Below are positions 60,451 through 64,000 of a stretch of DNA of 64,000 nucleotides, piece by piece. The first letter of the stretch is position 1. Each line of letters begins with the position of its first letter. This DNA is from Callorhinus ursinus. Taxonomy: Eukaryota > Chordata > Mammalia > Carnivora > Otariidae. The notes under the pieces were generated by a model. It worked only from the letters and a program-made list of their open reading frames with translations. It was not told the DNA's origin and ran no database searches. A program made the position numbers and the translations under genes. The stretch is taken from the NCBI RefSeq assembly GCF_003265705.1, contig NW_020313005.1, positions 21,045,864 through 21,109,863 of the forward strand, in the 5' to 3' direction.

Positions 60451-62454
60451 TATGTATAAAGGGGGCATATGAGGAAGCAGTGAGGGTGGGTCCTCTGGGG
60501 GTCGAGGAGGTGCAGGGCTCCCGGCCACCTTGCATGACTGTTCTGAGCTTAGGGAGAGGCCTGTTCCGTGGGCAGTCTTCAGGCCTGCCAGTCCAGATGT
60601 GGTGCTTTAGGAAGGTACTTGAAGGTTAGAGCCATGCTTGCCTCAGATCACCAAGCAGAGAGCCAGGGTTCTTGTTTTTCCAATGTCTTCCAGATGTACT
60701 TCTCTCTCTCTCGCAGGTGGGGAGGCGATTATGTTCACTTCCAAGGTCACATCCTTCCTGGAGCCTCCTGATGCTGCCTGTTTTGCCTCTTGCATCACAG
60801 ACACAGCTCTGCATATAATCTCACTCACAATCTGGCCAATGAGAGACCTAGATCAGCAACTAGTTTGTTTTCTTAATACGGCTGTAGTTCAGTTTTCCTG
60901 CTTCCTCAAGAAGCCATAGGCCCCTACATTTGCTGTCTACACACCAAGTGTTTTATTTTTTCCAACTAAAATGTAGTATTTTCAAGTCTGTTTCATGGGC
61001 CAGGGGACTGTGTGTAGTTTTTACGACACAAGGAGGGAGGGCGAGCTTTGGGATTCTGCTCGCGGACCTACCAGACCTCCATGAACCCTGGCTAATCCAG
61101 ACACAGACGCCCCGACTACTTGTCCCTGGGTAAGGTATGGGTTTCTCTATCACTGCCTTATGGGGAGCATTTTCTCCGAGTAATTAATATCCTGGGACCT
61201 ACACAGTCATCATAGAGGTGGATTTGCCTATTGACAACGCAGTCTCCATATTTTTATCGGCTGCTCCAGAATGAAATGTTGGCCCCACTTCCCTGCTCAG
61301 ACAGAATGTCTGATGAGATCTGCTCTCGTGTTCACAGCCTCTTAGGCCCACTCTTTGCTTATAGCTGCTAAGCAGTCCTTAACCCAGCATTGAGAACGTC
61401 AAGACAATTCCCAAATTTATCATTTCTATTTGTCATGTGTCTTTAGCTTCACTTTTTTCAGTTGGGTTAAAGACATCTTTTTTTCAAAATGTCAGTAGAT
61501 GTTTTTCAAATTGCATAAACAGGCTATTTCTGCTTGGCTACTTGTCCAAAGCCCTGTGCCTATCTGTGTTACTTTTTTCTTTTAGTTGTGTAGTTTAGAG
61601 GCTCCGTGCAGATACAGAAAGAAATTGGTCTGTGGTGTAGGTTGCAGTAGATCCAATTTCACTGGCAGGGAGCCATGCTTACAGATACACTCAAAATATT
61701 GCTGTCCAAGCCATAAATATTTATTGATTATTTGGCCAACTTCGTCATATTTCCCAGGTGCTTTCCAGTTTCTGCTGCTTGGGTCCAAGCCTGTCACTGG
61801 ACACTCCCAAATGTCGCGTCTTACTGTCCCATCAACTTTTTTCAGTTGTCCTTTTCTGTAGCATTTAGTTCTGTCCCTGAGAATTGTAGAATACTGACCT
61901 GGATGGTGCTTTAAGACCCAAAGTAGTATTGGCTGGTTTTAGGCTATTGGCTTTCAGATCTTGATGGTGTATAGGTAGTGAATTAATATAATTTACCATC
62001 TAAACTGGGACACTTTTGAGAATGTAATGGACACTGTGAATAATTATACTAGAATGATGGACATAAGCTGGGACTCTCCCAGCAAATGAGGGTCACACCA
62101 GTTAGATATTGAATTTAGATGACAATATTCTTTATAATTATCTATTCTCAATTGCTAATTTTGGGACTTAGACCATCCAAAGTAACCTACGAGGGCCAGA
62201 TTAAGAGTTTGAAACAATTCAAGTTCAGTGTGGTTTCCCCCAACCATGAGTTATATTTTTAAATGTGTTTTTGACGCATAATATAATATTTCTCAGAGCC
62301 TGAGAAACAACTAAACTACAAATCAACCTCAAACAAGTTCCCTTCAAGCATTTGAAACCTCTTGGTAGCTTTGGGGAGCTATGCTAAGCTGTTGATTTTT
62401 GCTTTGCAAGGTTCTGCAGAGGAACTGTAAACTTTGTGTATGTCGTGTGTGGGG

Positions 62455-62458
<4 letters not shown>

Positions 62459-62496
<38 letters not shown>
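62459..62496. repeat. (GT)n microsatellite
   Basis: About nineteen uninterrupted GT units. Confidence 0.95.
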
Positions 62497-62499
<3 letters not shown>

Positions 62500-62625
62500 A
62501 TGACCTTTTGAGTTGGGGGAAAATGTCATCATTACACGAGTGAAGACAATTAACATTTTTGCTTTGTTTTGTTTTAATGCTTGTCCAAGATGAGAAGTTT
62601 TACTGATGGGATCAAAAAGGGCAAG

Positions 62626-62660
62626 AAAAAAAAAAAAAGAGTTGGTTTTTTTTTTTTTTT
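62626..62660. repeat. A13-spacer-T15 inverted pair
   Basis: A13 (62626-62638), seven bases, then T15 (62646-62660): a potential all-A:T hairpin or a template-switch product. Confidence 0.85.
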
Positions 62661-63689
62661 GGTACCATTAAAGTGGGTAAACACAAAAACAAAAGTAAAA
62701 AGCGAGCCCTCACTGCTTTAGGAGGGGAGGAAGGGAACAGTGGATTCAACTGCAACATCCCTTTTGGCTAAAAAGGAAGAGAGAGAAAAAAAGAGCAGGC
62801 AAGTATGAAAGAACTCATAAAGGAACAAAAAGAAATAATCAAAAATGAATAAAAGCTTTTAAGTGATTATTTCATAGACTCTTGGAAAAATCCTCATATT
62901 GACCAGTCTCGGGTGGTCAGGTGGGTGACCTCGGCTCTCCATTCTTCATCTGTGGAATCTTTTTAGGAGCCTTTAAATCCCTGGTGGATGCATGACCGGT
63001 GGGGGTCAGTCAGATGAGATCTTCCCTGGGCTCCAGATGCTTCCATGGCTGAAAGTGCAGGAGGACCATGGTGTGAATTTATGGACCTGCGTGTGGATCA
63101 ATGATTATTTATATTTTCTGTGCCTGTTGGGCTCTGTCTTCCAACACTTCTAGGCTAGAATAATTTCACAGGTCAGCTTCAGGGAGAACATGGCTATTTC
63201 AGAAGCATTTGAAGGAGGTGTAAGAACAGGGAAAGGATTATTTTAGATAGAAAGAACAGTGTGGGAAGAATGCTGAAAGTTTAGAGTAAAAGAAAGGCTT
63301 ACATAAATCTGAAGAAAACTACCTTGATTGTAGAAAGGGAAGAGAGAAGGAAACCTGAAGGCAGGACCCATGTAAGAACATTTTGAATCTCAGGATGAAT
63401 TTTACCTTTGAAGGTAGGGAGGTTTTAAGGACAGAGAAGTGTTACTGAATAGGCTTCTGAGACAGATGATTTTTTTTTTTTTTTTGTAGCATTACTCTAC
63501 CTCCTACTCATACTGTTAGTTGTTAAAACCTCTGTATCAGTTTATCAGAATAGGTGTTAAACCTCAGAGTAGATGACAGAATCAATCAGGTACTTATTTT
63601 CAAGGTACAAATGGAAAATAAAAAATCTAGGTCAGGCAAGGGCATTCCTAAACCCAGGGAGTGTTTGTAGATCCATGTTTTTTTGAAGC

Positions 63690-63760
63690 GTTTAGAAACT
63701 CTTACTATGTGCCAGGTACTGTAACGGCTCCTAACAAATGTCATTTTTCTGTGATAACAG
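63690..63760 (-). repeat. L2/MIR-like relic, reverse
   Basis: CTTACTATGTGCCAGGTACT at 63702-63721 is a word shared by reverse L2 and MIR ends. Family undecided. Confidence 0.4.
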
Positions 63761-64000
63761 TTTGGTGCTAGGGTAATTCATTACTTAGCGTTCATGTTTA
63801 AAATAAAAGCGTTGCTGAGTCTGATTTTAAAATACCCTTCAGAAAATCCATCACCAGGACATTTTTGGTGGAAGAGTTTTCATGTGATGACCTTTATACT
63901 TCTATTATTTTCCTACCTGGTGTTCCTTGCCTAAAACTTAAGTGAGTTCTATACCTTATGCAAAGGTTGTCTTATGTCATTGAAATACTAATTAAATGTA

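Larger units (their letters stand above)
55829..64000 (+). other. ETS1: First intron of ETS1 p54 (5' part)
   Basis: Begins with GTGAGT and runs past the window end; the shared second coding exon was not found before 64000. It contains T22 at 56094-56115, MIR relics near 57560, 57895, 59060 and 60130, a C19 run at 59836, (TA)n(CA)n at 60401, (GT)n at 62459 and an A13/T15 pair at 62626. The rest (for example 56120-57550, 58040-59050, 60500-62450 and 62670-63680) shows nothing I can name. Confidence 0.85.

Noticed and set aside
1..64000. CRISPR array, operon or prokaryotic or viral gene
   Set aside because: No regular direct repeats with unique spacers, no gene-dense layout, and repeats and splice sites show mammalian nuclear DNA. 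No endogenous retrovirus was recognised.

Overview
This is nuclear DNA from a mammal, most likely a caniform carnivore of the arctoid group (bear, seal or mustelid type). Twelve tRNA-derived carnivore SINEs are present, with heads such as GGGCGCCTGGGTGGCTCAG. Several have the CTGCCTTCAGCTCAGGTCATG body and an (AAATA)n tail. None has the GGATCCCTGGGTGGCGCAG head typical of young canid SINEs. Carnivore L1 3' ends, MIR, L2 and one hAT-Charlie element are also present. The species cannot be named from the sequence.

The only protein-coding gene I can support is ETS1 (the ETS-family transcription factor c-Ets-1), on the + strand. The window holds its 5' part only: three alternative N-terminal coding exons, with all shared exons beyond 64000. 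Exon A (6330-6398) and exon B (22503-22647) together encode the 71-residue N-terminus of the long isoform. The p54 first exon (55747-55828) encodes the 27-residue N-terminus of the main isoform and sits at the downstream edge of a CpG-island promoter (about 54880-55850). Exons B and p54 end in the same phase, so either can join the same downstream exon; exon A is in frame only through exon B.

Layout: 1-6329 is upstream flank with SINEs, L2 and MIR relics and possibly a distal promoter near exon A. 6399-22502 is the A-to-B intron, with a 10-N gap inside a (CA)n repeat, an L2 block, two SINEs, an old L1 with a younger 5'-inverted L1 inside it, and one more SINE near its 3' end. 22648 to about 55400 is the long intron before the p54 promoter, with five SINEs, a reverse L1, a MIR split by a MER20-like transposon, a polypurine tract and an unexplained CpG-rich patch at 29230-29960. 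55829-64000 is the p54 first intron, with simple repeats and MIR relics.

Most long open frames here are shadows of GC-rich promoter DNA, simple repeats or dead L1. I found no RNA gene, CRISPR array or other protein gene, and no new biological system. The most informative points are the two-promoter, three-exon N-terminal switch of ETS1 and the CpG-rich intronic patch. Repeat family names and protein comparisons come from memory of the families, without a database search.
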